A stretch of 64,000 bases of DNA from positions 1 through 64,000 of the forward strand of contig JACSRF010000180.1 of NCBI GenBank assembly GCA_014879875.1, in the 5' to 3' direction. This document shows positions 7,823 through 16,044 of this stretch, piece by piece. A program made the position numbers and the translations under genes. Each line of letters opens with the position of its first letter. Within the stretch, counting starts at the first letter, position 1. Origin of the DNA: Anaerolinea sp. (GTDB lineage Bacteria; Chloroflexota; Anaerolineae; Promineifilales; Promineifilaceae). The notes below the pieces were generated by a model that saw only the letters and a list, made by a program, of their open reading frames with translations, was not told the origin of the DNA and searched no databases.

Positions 7823-9310
7823 ATGATTGTCCTTTTTAATCCTCAATCTTCCGCTAATCGCAAGCCCGTGTTGCCCATGTCGCTGCTGGCCGTTGGCGCC
7901 GTGTTAGAAGGCCATTACGCCTACAGCATTGTGGATGGCAACCTGGAAGAAGATGCGTTGGCAACCCTAGACGGCCGTTTTCAAACCGCTTCCACCCCCC
8001 CCATCCTGGCCGTCACCGTCATGCCCGGCCCCCAATTAGAACAGGCCGCGCCGCTCTGCCGCGAACTCAAGCGACGGCATCCCCGCCTGACCGTTATTTG
8101 GGGCGGTTATTTTCCCACGCAGCATTGGGACGCCTGCCTGCGGGCGGATTATGTGGATTATGTGGCGCGGGGACACAGCGAATACGCCTTTTTACAGTTG
8201 TTGGATTGGCTAAACGGCCGTTCCCTCCCCCTCAATGGTCTGGGCGATATTCCGGGCCTGGCCTACCGGGACGCGACCGGCGCGCCGGTGACGAATCCCC
8301 TGGCCCCCATTCCCAATCCGCAAAAGCTGCCTCCCTGGAACTTCGACCCGGTGCCAGTGGAAAGGTACGTTCGCCCGACCTTTTTAGGATCGCGCACGTT
8401 GGGGTATCACTCCTCCTATGGCTGCCCCTTTTTTTGCAATTTTTGCGCGGTGGTGAACATGGTTAACGGCCGTTGGCGGCCACAATCGGCAGCGGCAGTG
8501 GCTCACATCACCCATGAATATCGCCGCCGCTGGGGGGTCAACGCCATTGAGTTCTACGACAACAACTTCTTTACCCAGGAGGCGCGAGTGGCTGAGTTTT
8601 GTGAGCGCATCATGGAGCTGGAAATGGCCTGGTGGGGTGAGGGGCGCATTGACACCCTGATGCAGTACAGCGACCGCACCTGGGCTTTGCTGCGCGACGC
8701 AGGCCTGAAGATGGTCTTTTTGGGCGCGGAATCCGGTTCGATGGCGACGTTGCAGCGCATGGACAAAGGGGGCAAAATGAGTCCCGACAAGACGTTGGCT
8801 ATCGTCGCTAAAATGAAAAGCTATGGCATTGTCCCGGAACTCTCCTTTGTGATGGGCAACCCGCCAGAGCCAGAAAAAGACGCTCAGGAAACGATGGCCT
8901 TTATCCGCCAGGTGAAGCGGATCAATCCGGTAGCGGAGATCATCATGTATTTGTACACGCCGGTGCCGCTGGCCGGCGACCTGTACGACGAGGCGCAGGC
9001 TGAGGGTTTTGCTTTTCCGCAAACACTGGAGGAGTGGGTCAATCCAGAATGGCTCAATTTTTCGCAGCGCCGCAGCGTGACAATGCCCTGGGTAAAACGG
9101 CCGTTGCGCCAACAACTCTACGACTTCGAGCGGGTCTTAAACGCTTATTATCCCACCGCCACCGATACACGGCTGACCGGAACACGACGCAAGCTGCTGC
9201 GACTGGCGTCCTCCTGGCGCTACCACAGCCAACTCTACCGCGCCCCCCTCGAACTCCGCCTCTTAAACCGCCTCATTGCTTATCAACGCCCCGAAACCTC
9301 CGGCTTTTAA
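7823..9310 (+). CDS. B12-binding-domain radical SAM protein (1)
   Basis: A 495-residue class B-type radical SAM enzyme. The N-terminus (1-140) is a cobalamin-binding Rossmann domain (MIVLFNPQSS, VTVMPGPQLEQAA, IWGGYFPTQHWDA). Residues ~195-420 form the radical SAM barrel with the cluster motif CPFFCNFC (C-x3-C-x2-C), followed by the conserved EFYDNNFF and FLGAESGS. Enzymes of this type use adenosylmethionine and cobalamin, most often to methylate unactivated carbons, on substrates that sequence does not reveal. It opens the polysaccharide locus and is followed after 52 bases by a flippase, so modification of a lipid carrier, sugar or lipid is a reasonable guess. Two paralogues with the same layout occur at 14443 and 23951. 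The ATG at 7823 follows an AT-rich GTATTATATAAC, which could be a -10 box. Confidence 0.88.
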   Translation: MIVLFNPQSSANRKPVLPMSLLAVGAVLEGHYAYSIVDGNLEEDALATLDGRFQTASTPPILAVTVMPGPQLEQAAPLCRELKRRHPRLTVIWGGYFPTQHWDACLRADYVDYVARGHSEYAFLQLLDWLNGRSLPLNGLGDIPGLAYRDATGAPVTNPLAPIPNPQKLPPWNFDPVPVERYVRPTFLGSRTLGYHSSYGCPFFCNFCAVVNMVNGRWRPQSAAAVAHITHEYRRRWGVNAIEFYDNNFFTQEARVAEFCERIMELEMAWWGEGRIDTLMQYSDRTWALLRDAGLKMVFLGAESGSMATLQRMDKGGKMSPDKTLAIVAKMKSYGIVPELSFVMGNPPEPEKDAQETMAFIRQVKRINPVAEIIMYLYTPVPLAGDLYDEAQAEGFAFPQTLEEWVNPEWLNFSQRRSVTMPWVKRPLRQQLYDFERVLNAYYPTATDTRLTGTRRKLLRLASSWRYHSQLYRAPLELRLLNRLIAYQRPETSGF

Positions 9311-9362
9311 GAAGCTAAAACAACCTGCGCCCATCGGCGAAATCTGTGGATAAAACGATCCC

Positions 9363-10643
9363 ATGCCGCCAACGTCTCGTTTGCCCAGACAACTGACGCG
9401 CAATACGGCAATTAAATTAGCCTCCGAGTTCATAGGACGGGCGGCCTCTTTTGTCCTGGTTATTTTGGCGGCGCGGCAGTTAGGGGAAGCCGGGTTCGGC
9501 GTTTACAACTACGGGTTGGCGCTCGGCTTTGTGCTGGCGCAGTTGGCCGACATGGGCTTGCAGATCGTTGTCTCCCGCGAGGTTGCCGTTCATGGGCAGG
9601 GGGCGCAGCCATTGGCGCGAATGGCCTTCCATTTGAAAGTGGTTCTCAGCCTCGCGGTTCTCGGTTTGTTGGGCGTCATCGCCCTGACCCAGCCAACGCC
9701 GGCCCGCCCGGCGATACTCTTGTTGGGGTTGATGCAGTTGAGCCAAACCTACCTGGAGTTTATGGCCTATATCTATCGTGGACAGCAGCGGTTATGGTCG
9801 GAGGCGTGGTTATTAGGCGGGGCGCGGGTGACGACGGCCGTTATCGGCGCCATCATCCTCTGGCAAGGGGGCGATGTGTGGCAGTTGGCCGCGGGCAGCC
9901 TGTTAACGGTGGCCGCGGCGGCCGCAGTAGGGGCCGGTCGCTTGCGGCAGGAGGGCTGGCTGCGCGAGTTGGGCGCTGGTGCAGAGGGCGGCGTGGCGGC
10001 TTATTGGTTCTTACTGCGTCAGGCTGCGCCGTTAGGGGTGGCGATTTTTCTATCCATCGCTTATACGCGGTCGGCCGTTTTGCTGCTACAGTTCCGGTTG
10101 GGGGAAACGGCCGTTGCCCATTTCAGCGCCGCCGCCCGCCTGGTAGAACCGACCCAAATCTTACCGGCGTCGTTGCTGGCCGCCGTCTTCCCGGCCATCT
10201 CCCTGGCTGTTGCTCAAAATCCGCGTCAAGCTAAATTATTAGGTGCGCAGGTTTCACTCTTGCTAGGCGGCTGTGGTCTGGTTCTGGCCGGCTTCTTTTG
10301 GCTGACGGCCGGTTGGCTGGCGCCCTGGCTGTATGGCGCGGCATATGCGCCCGCCGTCCCTGTGTTACAACTGCTCGGCCTGACGATCATTCCCACCTTT
10401 ATCAATTACAGCCTGACCCATTATTTGATCGCCCGCCGGCAGCAGTTGTATTTGGGGTTGTTTACGGCCGTTATGTTAGGCTTGCATCTGCTAATCAGTT
10501 GGGTTTTAATTGCCCGCCTGGGCGTCATTGGCCCGGCTATCTCCATGCTAATCAGTGAATGCTTCTTATTGTGCGCCTGTCTATCATTGCTAGGACACAA
10601 AATGTTAGGACACAAAATGAACGCGAATACAACCAACAAATGA
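9363..10643 (+). CDS. Polysaccharide flippase (Wzx/MOP superfamily)
   Basis: A 426-residue integral membrane protein with about 12 hydrophobic segments, starting TRNTAIKLASEFIGRAASFVLVILAARQLGE, the classic opening of O-antigen/lipid-linked oligosaccharide flippases, followed by GFGVYNYGLALGFVLAQLADMGLQ. Such proteins move undecaprenyl-linked saccharides across the cytoplasmic membrane. The C-terminal tail (HKMLGHKMNANTTNK) contains a short direct duplication. Its stop overlaps the start of the O-antigen-ligase-like gene by four bases (ATGA), implying translational coupling and shared substrate. A second flippase is encoded at 22782. Confidence 0.88.
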   Translation: MPPTSRLPRQLTRNTAIKLASEFIGRAASFVLVILAARQLGEAGFGVYNYGLALGFVLAQLADMGLQIVVSREVAVHGQGAQPLARMAFHLKVVLSLAVLGLLGVIALTQPTPARPAILLLGLMQLSQTYLEFMAYIYRGQQRLWSEAWLLGGARVTTAVIGAIILWQGGDVWQLAAGSLLTVAAAAAVGAGRLRQEGWLRELGAGAEGGVAAYWFLLRQAAPLGVAIFLSIAYTRSAVLLLQFRLGETAVAHFSAAARLVEPTQILPASLLAAVFPAISLAVAQNPRQAKLLGAQVSLLLGGCGLVLAGFFWLTAGWLAPWLYGAAYAPAVPVLQLLGLTIIPTFINYSLTHYLIARRQQLYLGLFTAVMLGLHLLISWVLIARLGVIGPAISMLISECFLLCACLSLLGHKMLGHKMNANTTNK

Positions 10644-12418
10644 AATTGGACACAGGTTTTCGCAAATTCCAGCAAATTTTTAGCGGCCATTATCCGTATT
10701 CATCCATGCTCATCCGCGTCCCCTTCATACTCCTCATGGCGTTGGCAGTTAGCTTGCCTTTTGAGCTGATCGCGCCTTTGTGGACAATAGGGCCATTGTC
10801 TATTACCAACGTGGAACTGGCGTTGTTTCTGACGCTGGCATTCGCGGCGGCTTCCCTCCTGCAATCTCGCGGCAAATGGGCATGGCCCGACCGTTACTGG
10901 CTGTGGCTGCTGCCGTTTGGGGGTGGACTGCTGCTCTCTGCGCTGCTGGCTCCCCAGTTGCAAGCAAACGCCCTCAAAGCCTCCTTGCGCCTGATCTTTG
11001 GCATCCTGCTGGCCCTGGCTGCCTTGCAAATTATGCGCCGACCGGGCGACGGCCGTGCCGTCAGCGTCGCTTTATTAGCCGGCGGGCTGGCTGCCGCCTT
11101 GATCGGTTGGTGGGAAATCAGCCAATCAGAACTGGCCTGGATGAGCCTGTTTCGTACCCACATCACCCGCGTCGGCTCCATTTTGCGACTGACCGGCGCC
11201 TTTGATTACGCCAACCAGGCCGCGATATTTATGGAAGCGACATTGCCTTTTTTGGTAACCATCACCTGGTCCGTTAGCGCGCAAAGCATTCCTCCCCGTT
11301 TTAAGATTCCGCTGCTGGCCTTGTTGTTCTCGTTAACCTTGTTCTATTTGCAAGCCATCATCCTGACTTTAAGCCGGGCAGGCGCGGCCACAGTTATTGT
11401 CGTTTGCCTGGTGTTGACCATTTTGTTGGCGGTTCGGCAGACGGCTGCTAACCGGAAGATGGCTGCATGGTGGTTAGGGGTGGCGATGGTAACGGCCGTT
11501 CTCATCGTTGCCAATGCCTTACTAAGCGCCCAGATTCGTCTCCGGCTGCAAGGCGGCAACGTAGACGACTGGTATCGCGCCCAAATCATCGCGCCGCCAA
11601 CGCTGGAAATGGTGGCCGGGGCGACCGTTGACGCCGCGGTGGTTGTCACCAACGAAGGCGCGCTTGCCTGGCGTAGCCAGGGGGAAAATCCGATCTCATT
11701 GGGCGCGCGTTTGCTCAATGAAGAAGGAACACAGGCATACAGCGAACTGCGGTGGCCGTTTCCCGGCAGCGTCAACCCCCAAGAAACAGTACACATGATC
11801 GCGCCGCTCACCGCTCCCCTCACCCCTGGCATCTACGAACTACGGTGGGATGTGGTGCATGAAAACGTCACCTGGTTCGGCTCTAAAAGCGGTCTGTATG
11901 CGACCAGCCTGGTCACTGTACTTCCCGGCGCCGGGCCGATAGATCGTCCCCAACCAGAAACCTTCGGCATGAGCGAACAGGCCGCCTGGGATTACGTTGG
12001 CCCCGTACCTGGCCGGGCGACTTTATGGTCGTTAGCGTTACAAATGATCGGAGAACGGCCGTTACTCGGCATCGGCATGGATAACTTCCGTCTCACTTAT
12101 GGCGAACGGCTGGGAAACCCCAATTACGATAATACGGTGCATACCAATAATTTTTACTTAGAAATCATTGTTGCTATGGGCATCATTGGGGCATTTCCAT
12201 TTATAGTATGGGCGGGCGCTTTACTGCTCGATGTGCTGCGAACCTTGCGCCGACCTGATCAAACCATGTGGTCAGCGGCATTCGCTGCCGGACTGCTGAC
12301 CTTTTTCATTCACGGTTTTTTCGATTTTTTTCTTTTATTCAACGCCACCGGCTTATTATTTTGGCTGCTAACAGCCCTGTGGGTAAACGAGAAAAAAAAC
12401 CATGCGCATCGGATTTGA
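10640..12418 (+). CDS. O-antigen ligase/polymerase-like membrane protein with inserted beta-sandwich
   Basis: A 592-residue multi-pass protein of the Wzy_C/WaaL family, which polymerises or transfers lipid-linked glycans on the outer face of the membrane. Ten or so hydrophobic segments lie in residues 15-310; the typical C-terminal signature PLLGIGMDNFRLTYGERLGN is near residue 480, followed by HTNNFYLEIIVAMGI. Between the two membrane blocks (about residues 315-440) is a soluble insert, VVVTNEGALAWRSQG through LTPGIYELRWDVVHENVTWFG. Its Trp pattern resembles Nbr1-like four-tryptophan beta-sandwich domains. The track begins at 10559, but ATG at 10640 overlaps the previous stop (ATGA) and gives the natural N-terminus. 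It overlaps the next gene by 17 bases. Confidence 0.85.
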   Translation: MKLDTGFRKFQQIFSGHYPYSSMLIRVPFILLMALAVSLPFELIAPLWTIGPLSITNVELALFLTLAFAAASLLQSRGKWAWPDRYWLWLLPFGGGLLLSALLAPQLQANALKASLRLIFGILLALAALQIMRRPGDGRAVSVALLAGGLAAALIGWWEISQSELAWMSLFRTHITRVGSILRLTGAFDYANQAAIFMEATLPFLVTITWSVSAQSIPPRFKIPLLALLFSLTLFYLQAIILTLSRAGAATVIVVCLVLTILLAVRQTAANRKMAAWWLGVAMVTAVLIVANALLSAQIRLRLQGGNVDDWYRAQIIAPPTLEMVAGATVDAAVVVTNEGALAWRSQGENPISLGARLLNEEGTQAYSELRWPFPGSVNPQETVHMIAPLTAPLTPGIYELRWDVVHENVTWFGSKSGLYATSLVTVLPGAGPIDRPQPETFGMSEQAAWDYVGPVPGRATLWSLALQMIGERPLLGIGMDNFRLTYGERLGNPNYDNTVHTNNFYLEIIVAMGIIGAFPFIVWAGALLLDVLRTLRRPDQTMWSAAFAAGLLTFFIHGFFDFFLLFNATGLLFWLLTALWVNEKKNHAHRI

Positions 12419-13517
12419 CGGCACGCCGCTGCAATACACCCGCTCTGGCGTGGGGATTTACGTCGAGCAACTGCTGCGCTGCCTGCCGCTGGCGCGGCCG
12501 GAGTGGGAATACCTGCTGTACACCAATAAACCGTTTACCTCTAACGGCATCCCTGGTATACGGCCGTTTGCCGGTTATTTTCCGCGCAGTCGTTGGGTTT
12601 GGATGCAGTTCAAATTACCGCAAATTATCCCCCAGAGCGACGTTGATTTATGCCACTTCATGAACAACTCGGCGCCAACGCGCTGCGCCGCCCCCTACGC
12701 CATCACCATTCACGACGCATCTTTATTTCTCTTTAGCCAATATCATCCCTGGTCACGGCTGGCAGCCTTGCGCCTGCTGCTGCCCCAGGCAGCGCGACGG
12801 GCGCAAGCGGTCATTACTGTTTCCCAGGCTTCGCGTCAGGAGCTGATCAAAATACTCCGTTTGTCGCCGGAAAAGGTGCATGTCATTCACAGCGCCGCGT
12901 CGCAGGATTTCCAGCCGCTGCGCGATCAAGAGCAACGGGATCGCTTACAACAAAAGTATCATTTGCCGCCAAAATTTGTTTTGTATGTAGGCGCCATTGA
13001 ACCGCGCAAAAATTTACTCCGCCTGATAGCTGCTTTTGGCCGGACGCAGGCCGATCACCCTGATTGTCATCTGGTTCTGGTAGGGCCAGATGGCTGGATG
13101 ATGAATGGCGCGCTGACAAAGGAAACGATAGCGGCTAATTTAGCGGGTAAGGTTCATTACCTGGGTTTTGTGCCGCAAGCGGATTTGCCCGGCATTTATT
13201 CGTTGGCGACCTTGTTTGCCTTCCCTTCTTTGCACGAAGGATTTGGCCTGCCCTTGTTAGAAGCGATGGCCTGCGGCACGCCGGTTTTGACAAGCAACTG
13301 CTCGGCCATGCCAGAGGTAAGCGGCGCGGCGGCTCATCTGGTAGACCCGAACTCGGTGGAATCTATGGCCGATGGGTTAAACGGCTTGCTTAATTCGGCG
13401 GCGCAGCGTGAATGGTATATTGAGCAAGGGTTTGCCCGCGCGCGGCAATTTTCGTGGGAACAGACGGCGCGGGAAACGGCCGCCGTGTACGAGCAAGTTT
13501 TGGCGGCTAAACCATGA
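12402..13517 (+). CDS. Glycosyltransferase family 4 (1)
   Basis: A 371-residue GT-B enzyme that transfers a sugar from a nucleotide donor, on the cytoplasmic side. The N-terminal domain opens MRIGFDGTPLQYTRSGVGIY. The C-terminal donor domain has KFVLYVGAIEPRKNLLRLIAAF (about 190), LVLVGPDGW, then ATLFAFPSLHEGFGLPLLEAMACGTPV, where the EGFGLPLLE E-x7-E motif binds the nucleotide sugar. These are standard GT4 marks. The ORF overlaps the ligase-like gene by 17 bases and is overlapped by the next gene by four, so the block 9363-15987 is almost certainly one operon. Donor and acceptor sugars cannot be told from sequence. Confidence 0.92.
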   Translation: MRIGFDGTPLQYTRSGVGIYVEQLLRCLPLARPEWEYLLYTNKPFTSNGIPGIRPFAGYFPRSRWVWMQFKLPQIIPQSDVDLCHFMNNSAPTRCAAPYAITIHDASLFLFSQYHPWSRLAALRLLLPQAARRAQAVITVSQASRQELIKILRLSPEKVHVIHSAASQDFQPLRDQEQRDRLQQKYHLPPKFVLYVGAIEPRKNLLRLIAAFGRTQADHPDCHLVLVGPDGWMMNGALTKETIAANLAGKVHYLGFVPQADLPGIYSLATLFAFPSLHEGFGLPLLEAMACGTPVLTSNCSAMPEVSGAAAHLVDPNSVESMADGLNGLLNSAAQREWYIEQGFARARQFSWEQTARETAAVYEQVLAAKP

Positions 13518-14440
13518 CCTCTCCCAATGGTTCTTCCCCCACGCCGCCAGATTCCCTTTCGCCGCTGGAAACGGCCGTCTGGCGCACCATTGTCTACTCA
13601 GACGTTTTCGACTACCCGCTGACGCTGGCCGAAATTCATTTTTACCTGGAAGGCATGGCCGCCGCGCCCACCGCGGTGGAAAACGTGTTGCACAACGGCC
13701 GTTTACTATCGCAACACCTGGTATATCGCCCCCCTTACTACATGCTGCCCGGTCGGGAAGATATCAGGCAAATTCGCCAACGTCGGGAAACCATTTCCCA
13801 AACGTTGTGGCCGGCGGCCGTGCAGTACGGCCGTCTCATCGCCTCTCTTCCTTTTGTACGCATGGTCGCCGTCACCGGCTCACTGGCCGTTAATAATGTG
13901 GACGAGGGCTTTAGATCTGATATTGATTATCTTATCGTGACCCGCAACGGCCGTGTCTGGTTGAGCCGCGCCTTTATTATCGCCATCGTCCGTCTGGCCG
14001 CCCGTCGCGGTTACGCCCTTTGCCCCAACTACATCTTGTCAGAAACCGCCCTAACCTTTCCCGACCAAAACCTGTACACCGCCCACGAACTGCTGCAAAT
14101 GGCCCCACTGTACGGCCTGGATGTCTACCGTGAAATCCGGCGGCTGAATGCCTGGTCCGCACAATTTATGCCCAACGCCGCCAATGCGCTGTTGACCAGA
14201 CCCGATCTACCCGCGCCTTATCCAGCCGTGCAAAAGCTCATAGAGCTGCCCCTGGCCACAACGGCCGGAGGATGGCTGGACGACTGGGAAATGGCGCGCA
14301 AAATTCGCAAATTCAGCCGTCATCCCAACCACAACCATGAAGCCGATTTCCACAAAGATTGGTGCAAAGGCCACTTCGACGCCCACAAACGGCGCGTACT
14401 GGCCGCCTACCATGATCGTTCACACTCCCTAAAAGGTTGA
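13514..14440 (+). CDS. Nucleotidyltransferase-fold protein of unknown target
   Basis: A 308-residue cytosolic protein. An N-terminal winged-helix-like part (LSPLETAVWRTIVYSDVFDYPLTL, about 15-95) is followed by a polymerase-beta-type nucleotidyltransferase core: VTGSLAVNNVDEGFRSDIDYLIVT (about 120-143), with the GS helix and the D-x-D metal ligands DID. The C-terminal half is helical. Homologous proteins appear in exopolysaccharide loci of Chloroflexota and relatives, with unknown substrate; nucleotidyl transfer to a sugar phosphate or a regulatory role are both possible. Start ATG at 13514 overlaps the previous stop (ATGA). The gene contains four ACGGCCGT copies within its ~900 bases. Confidence 0.75.
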   Translation: MTSPNGSSPTPPDSLSPLETAVWRTIVYSDVFDYPLTLAEIHFYLEGMAAAPTAVENVLHNGRLLSQHLVYRPPYYMLPGREDIRQIRQRRETISQTLWPAAVQYGRLIASLPFVRMVAVTGSLAVNNVDEGFRSDIDYLIVTRNGRVWLSRAFIIAIVRLAARRGYALCPNYILSETALTFPDQNLYTAHELLQMAPLYGLDVYREIRRLNAWSAQFMPNAANALLTRPDLPAPYPAVQKLIELPLATTAGGWLDDWEMARKIRKFSRHPNHNHEADFHKDWCKGHFDAHKRRVLAAYHDRSHSLKG

Positions 14441-14442
14441 TT

Positions 14443-15987
14443 ATGACCGACATTCTCTTTGGTCAATCCTATTATTTACGCTTTGACGCCAAGCTGTGGG
14501 CGGCCATGCAGCCCTACCCGCCCATTGGCGCGATGTACGCCGCCGCCGTGATGCGCCAGCGGGGTTACAACGTCGCCCTGTTCGACGCCATGCTCGCCGA
14601 ATCGGAAGCGGAATGGGCGGCCATCTTAGCCCGAACCCGGCCGCGCTACGCCGTCATCTATGAGGACAATTTCAACTACCTCTCCAAAATGTGCCTGCTG
14701 AATATGCGCCAGGCCGCCTTCACCATGACACAGATGGCCAAAGATCAGGGCTGCATCGTCATTCTCTGCAGTTCCGACGCCACCGATCACGCCGAAGCCT
14801 ACCTGGCGGCCGGGGGCGACTACGCGCTGTTGGGCGAGGGCGAGGAGACGTTAAGCGCATTGATTGCCGCTTTGGAGGAAGGAAACGGCCGTTTATCCCC
14901 CACCCAATCCACCCAAATCATGGGGCTGGCTTACCATACCCCGGACGGGGCGCAGCGCAACCCGCGCCGCGCCCCCATAAAAGATGTTGACGCCCTGCCC
15001 TTTCCCGCCTGGGATCTGATTGACGTGGCGCGCTACCGGCAAATCTGGCTCGACCGCCATGGCTACTACTCCATGAACATGGTGACGACGCGCGGCTGCC
15101 CCTACCATTGCAACTGGTGCGCCAAACCGATTTGGGGACAGCGGTACAGTTCGCGCAGCCCGGAAAACGTCGTCCAGGAGCTTAAATGGCTCAAAGAAAC
15201 CTACCGCCCCGATCACATCTGGTTTGCCGACGACATCATGGGGCTAAAGCCAGGCTGGTGGCAGCGTTTCGCCGACCTGGTAGAAAAGCATGATGCCCGT
15301 ATCCCCTTCAAATGCCTCAGCCGGGCCGATCTCATTGTGCGCGACGCACAAGCGCTGCCCGCCCTGGCCCGCAGTGGCGGCGACATTGTCTGGTTAGGGG
15401 CCGAATCCGGCTCGCAAACCATTCTCAACGCCATGGAGAAAGGGACGACTGTGGCCCAAATTTACCAGGCGGCTCAATCACTACGCGAAGCAGGTGTGCG
15501 CGTCGGCTTCTTTTTGCAGTTCGGCTACCCCGGCGAAACCCGCGCCGACATTGAAAAGACGCTGCAAATGGTACGCGACTGTTTGCCTGACGACGTGGGT
15601 ATGTCGGTCTCGTACCCCTTGCCCGGCACCCGCTTCCACGAGGGCGTGAAAGCGCAGCTTGGCGACAAGCAGAATTGGACTGATTCGGCCGATCTGGCGA
15701 TGATGTACCAGGGGCCGTTTGTCACCGAGTTTTACCGGCAGTTGCACACAGTCTTGCACAAAGAGTTCCGCGCCCGTCGCAGTTGGCAGAAGTTAAAGGG
15801 CGTTATCTGGCAGCCGCGCTCCTGGCGGCCGCGCCATTTGCGCGAAGCGTTAGCGATTGGCTATCGCCTGGCGACGCTGCCGCTGGCCCGGCGCAAATTG
15901 GAGCAACTGGCGCTAATTCCCCACCAGGGATTAGCCGCTATGCCGCACATGTCGCTGACCGAAGCGTCACGGCCGTCGCCTCAATAA
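14443..15987 (+). CDS. B12-binding-domain radical SAM protein (2)
   Basis: 514 residues with the same plan as the gene at 7823 but closer to the one at 23951. Cobalamin-binding N-terminal domain: MQPYPPIGAMYAAAVMRQRGYNVALFDA, CSSDATDHAEAYLAAGGDYALLGEGE. Radical SAM core: VTTRGCPYHCNWCAKPIWG (C-x3-C-x2-C), then HIWFADDIMG and WLGAESGSQT. The ATG at 14443 is preferred over the TTG six bases earlier because AAAAGG lies seven bases before it. It follows the nucleotidyltransferase gene directly. Known relatives include methyltransferases and ring-forming enzymes, so a carbon-methylation or rearrangement on a glycan or lipid is likely, but the substrate is unknown. Its C-terminal ~90 residues are Arg- and Trp-rich and specific to this subgroup. 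Confidence 0.88.
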   Translation: MTDILFGQSYYLRFDAKLWAAMQPYPPIGAMYAAAVMRQRGYNVALFDAMLAESEAEWAAILARTRPRYAVIYEDNFNYLSKMCLLNMRQAAFTMTQMAKDQGCIVILCSSDATDHAEAYLAAGGDYALLGEGEETLSALIAALEEGNGRLSPTQSTQIMGLAYHTPDGAQRNPRRAPIKDVDALPFPAWDLIDVARYRQIWLDRHGYYSMNMVTTRGCPYHCNWCAKPIWGQRYSSRSPENVVQELKWLKETYRPDHIWFADDIMGLKPGWWQRFADLVEKHDARIPFKCLSRADLIVRDAQALPALARSGGDIVWLGAESGSQTILNAMEKGTTVAQIYQAAQSLREAGVRVGFFLQFGYPGETRADIEKTLQMVRDCLPDDVGMSVSYPLPGTRFHEGVKAQLGDKQNWTDSADLAMMYQGPFVTEFYRQLHTVLHKEFRARRSWQKLKGVIWQPRSWRPRHLREALAIGYRLATLPLARRKLEQLALIPHQGLAAMPHMSLTEASRPSPQ

Positions 15988-16044
15988 AACAAGATACCGA
16001 TGACGTTGATCAGCGTCATCTACGTCTCATTTCCAGGAAAAATT

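Noticed and set aside
13514-14440. Toxin-antitoxin reading of the nucleotidyltransferase-fold protein (MNT-type)
   Set aside because: No HEPN partner lies next to it; it is tightly coupled to glycan genes and much longer than MNT antitoxins.
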